A stretch of 8,658 bases of DNA from Clostridium sp. CAG:411 (GTDB lineage: Bacteria; Bacillota; Clostridia; Lachnospirales; Lachnospiraceae): positions 17,642 to 26,299 of the forward strand of contig FR899722.1 of the NCBI GenBank assembly GCA_000437275.1, given 5' to 3'. The notes beneath the pieces were generated by a model that was not told the origin of the DNA, ran no database searches, and saw nothing but the letters and a program-made list of their open reading frames with translations. Positions 7,014 to 8,658 of this stretch are shown in pieces (position 1 is the first letter of the stretch; every line of letters starts with the position of its first letter). A program made the position numbers and the translations under genes.

Positions 7014-8330
7014 TTATTCACAACTAAAGTATGCATGCAATAATCGCATTAATGATATTTCGTCTTGAACACCGCCAGTCTCTCTGGCAGAATGCATAGC
7101 CAGAATAGGAACTCCAATATCCACTGTTTTCATTGGTAGCCAAGCGGATGTAATACTACCAAGGGTGCCACCGCCTGGAATATCAGAACGGTTTGCAAAT
7201 TTCTGGTATGGAATTGCATAGGTCTCACAGATTTGTTGTATCACACCAATTGCTTCGGTATCTGTAGCGTAACGCTGATTGCTGTTCCATTTTATGACAA
7301 TTCCCTCGTTTAGTTTGGAGAAATTAGTAATATCATTTTTTTCTGGATGATTAGGATGTAATGCATGGGCTACATCTGCGGAAATCATATAACTTTTATG
7401 TAAGGTATTGATAAAGGTTTCCTCGGAAGGAATAAAGGCAGTATATATTTTTTTCAATAGATTATGCATACTTAAGGAATCTGCCCCTTGCTTAGTTCGA
7501 CTTCCGATTTCTTCGTTGTCTAAAAAGCCACATAACATAATATCTTTGTCATTATCTTCTGTCATGGTGATTGCTTGTAAGGAGGCATAAACCGAAGTAA
7601 GATTATCCAATCTTGGACAAGAGTAAAATTCTTTTCTAGCTCCTAAGAGACATCCGCTTTCGCAGTTGTAAACACTTAAATCATAGTCTAGAATTTGATC
7701 TTTATCTGTTTTGAGTTCTTCGGCTAAAAATTCTAAAAAATTAAATGCATCTGTATCTTTCTTATTTGTATGCATAGAAAAAAGAGGCATCATATCAATT
7801 TGTTTATTAAGCTCGACCCCCTTATTTATAGAACGATTCATGTGAATAGCCAAATTAGGAATCGTCAGAAGTGGTCTTTTAAAATCTACAATTTTTGTTA
7901 TTGGTTTGAAAACAGAATCATGATTTTTTAAGGTGACTTTTCCCGCTAAGGATAATGGACGGTCCATCCAAGTATTTAAAATGGCTCCTCCGTAAGTCTC
8001 GACATTAAGTTTCCAGTAGCCTTTATCAAATAAATCTGGATTAGGTTTGATACGAAATCCGGGGTGATCCGTATGCGATACGCAAATTCGAAAAATGCTT
8101 TCATTTGTAAAATCCTCAGGTAAGCGAAAAGCAAACAGTGATGTGCCGAATAAATCTGTGTAATAGGATTTGCCAGCCTCTAAGTTCCATGTGCTGTCAA
8201 AAGTAAGTTCTTTAAAACCAGCTAATTCCAATATTTTTTTTGATGTATCCACTACATGATATGGTGAAGTGGCTGTATTAACAAAATCTAAGAATTGAGT
8301 TGTCAGTTCATTTGTAAATGCTGTTCCCAT
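7014..8330 (-). CDS. apeB: M18 family zinc aminopeptidase (ApeB-like)
   Basis: This is a cytoplasmic metallo-aminopeptidase that removes N-terminal residues from peptides, a family using two metal ions and a large dodecameric shell. At 438 residues it has the usual length for bacterial ApeB. The N-terminal motif TATSPYHVV and the following SYYTDLFGTSLFAFRLP are typical. Likely metal and catalytic residues are His86 and Asp88 in SHTDHPGFRIKP, Asp242 in CPRLDNLTS, Glu273/Glu274 in DNEEIGS, Asp319 in SADVAHALHPNHPEKND and His413 in AMHSARETGG; all are present. The GGGTLGS segment (386-392) is also conserved. Where many homologues have HTDSP this one has HTDHP. The start is fixed by GGAGGGAA on the minus strand (8342-8335), 4 bp before the ATG. 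It is convergent with the DUF1266-Imm33 gene and divergent from the gene at 8559. No signal peptide is seen. Confidence 0.95.
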   Translation of the reverse strand: MGTAFTNELTTQFLDFVNTATSPYHVVDTSKKILELAGFKELTFDSTWNLEAGKSYYTDLFGTSLFAFRLPEDFTNESIFRICVSHTDHPGFRIKPNPDLFDKGYWKLNVETYGGAILNTWMDRPLSLAGKVTLKNHDSVFKPITKIVDFKRPLLTIPNLAIHMNRSINKGVELNKQIDMMPLFSMHTNKKDTDAFNFLEFLAEELKTDKDQILDYDLSVYNCESGCLLGARKEFYSCPRLDNLTSVYASLQAITMTEDNDKDIMLCGFLDNEEIGSRTKQGADSLSMHNLLKKIYTAFIPSEETFINTLHKSYMISADVAHALHPNHPEKNDITNFSKLNEGIVIKWNSNQRYATDTEAIGVIQQICETYAIPYQKFANRSDIPGGGTLGSITSAWLPMKTVDIGVPILAMHSARETGGVQDEISLMRLLHAYFSCE

Positions 8331-8364
8331 ATAGTTCCCTCCAATGCAACAATCAAATTATATA

Positions 8365-8398
8365 ATTATATTTTAGCGAAAGAATGTGCAATGTGCAA
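8365..8398 (-). promoter_or_regulatory. Probable promoter of the aminopeptidase gene
   Basis: Read on the minus strand, TTGCAC (8398-8393) is followed after 17 bp by TAAAAT (8375-8370). An alternative pairs the second TTGCAC (8391-8386) with TATAAT (8370-8365) at a short 15-bp spacing. A further TATAAT lies at 8362-8357. The TTGCACA unit occurs twice in a row, seven bases apart. The ATG is about 30-40 bp downstream of the start site. AT-richness makes the exact -10 uncertain. Confidence 0.55.
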
Positions 8399-8418
8399 CT
8401 GGAATAAAATTAAATTAC

Positions 8419-8447
8419 TTGTCAAGTTTTTATATGAATGGTAAAAT
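8419..8447 (+). promoter_or_regulatory. Extended -10 promoter of the gene at 8559
   Basis: TTGTCA (8419-8424, 5 of 6) is followed after 17 bp by TAAAAT (8442-8447, 5 of 6), with an upstream TG at 8439-8440 that fits the extended -10 element. Transcription would start near 8454 and leave a leader of about 105 nt. It is divergent from the aminopeptidase promoter, with only about 20 bp between the two -35 boxes. In the leader I see an AU-only hairpin (8520-8535) but no riboswitch motif I recognise. Confidence 0.6.
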
Positions 8448-8558
8448 TTTTATATGTTGTATTTTAGAAATAAACGATGAATTGCCATGAAAAAGAACCA
8501 TTTATGTGTTTTAATATAGAAAAATTGCGATTTTTATGAAAAAGGAGCTTATAAAATT

Positions 8559-8658
8559 ATGAAACGATTTACAAAAAAGATAATTGCTGGAGTGCTTGCC
8601 TCTGTTGTTTTGGCAGGAGTGACACCTACCGTTGAAAAAAAACAGAAACCTGCCTCTA
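8559..8658 (+). CDS. N-terminus of a secreted or membrane-anchored protein, 3' end outside window
   Basis: Only 33 codons are visible. They begin with a basic MKRFTKK followed by a hydrophobic core (IIAGVLASVVLAGV) and TPTVEKKQKP, the layout of a Sec signal peptide. No lipobox cysteine is seen, and no cleavage site stands out strongly. The ATG has AAAGGAG at 8541-8547, 11 bp upstream, and a plausible promoter at 8419-8447. The frame is open to the window edge. The mature protein cannot be identified from what is visible. Confidence 0.75.
   Translation, partial: MKRFTKKIIAGVLASVVLAGVTPTVEKKQKPAS

Noticed and set aside
8454..8558. Riboswitch in the leader of the last gene
   Set aside because: The leader is short and very AT-rich, and I recognise no conserved aptamer core such as those of c-di-GMP, TPP, SAM or cobalamin elements.
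8536..8562. Eight-codon leader ORF (MKKELIKL) whose stop overlaps the ATG at 8559
   Set aside because: It has no ribosome binding site of its own and contains the one used by the downstream gene; chance in AT-rich DNA is the simpler reading.

Overview
The window looks like chromosomal DNA of a low-GC Gram-positive bacterium, most likely a clostridium of the Lachnospiraceae type. This is inferred from the AT-rich sequence, strong AGGAG-type ribosome binding sites, a MecA-type ClpC adaptor, a class A penicillin-binding protein with long charged tails, and Firmicute-style promoters. No rRNA, tRNA, CRISPR array, insertion sequence or attachment site was seen.

Positions 2-5706 hold four tightly spaced plus-strand genes. 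They are the 3' part of a mecA-like adaptor gene, a 1041-codon bifunctional class A PBP starting at TTG, an unrecognised 203-residue two-TM membrane protein, and an S11-family D-alanyl-D-alanine carboxypeptidase. The gaps are 26, 18 and 48 bp and contain no terminator, so they probably form one operon. The PBP polymerises and cross-links peptidoglycan and the carboxypeptidase trims the stem peptides. The small membrane protein sits between them and is a candidate cell-wall accessory factor. MecA links the locus to ClpC-dependent proteolysis, by position only.

Positions 5707-5872 are a regulatory gap. It has a near-perfect inverted repeat (5755-5776) just upstream of a strong TTGCAA-N17-TATAAT promoter. 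This drives a single gene (5873-6940) encoding a DUF1266-like domain fused to a C-terminal DUF2185/Imm33-like domain. Both resemble domains known mostly from conserved-unknown and immunity-type proteins, and no toxin gene is visible nearby. This is the least explained and most interesting locus in the window.

A 15-bp hairpin with a GAAA loop (6962-6995) forms a bidirectional terminator between that gene and the convergent minus-strand gene for an M18 zinc aminopeptidase (apeB-like, 8330-7014). Positions 8331-8558 are a divergent promoter region: one promoter for the aminopeptidase and one extended -10 promoter for a plus-strand gene at 8559. That last gene runs off the window after encoding a signal peptide.
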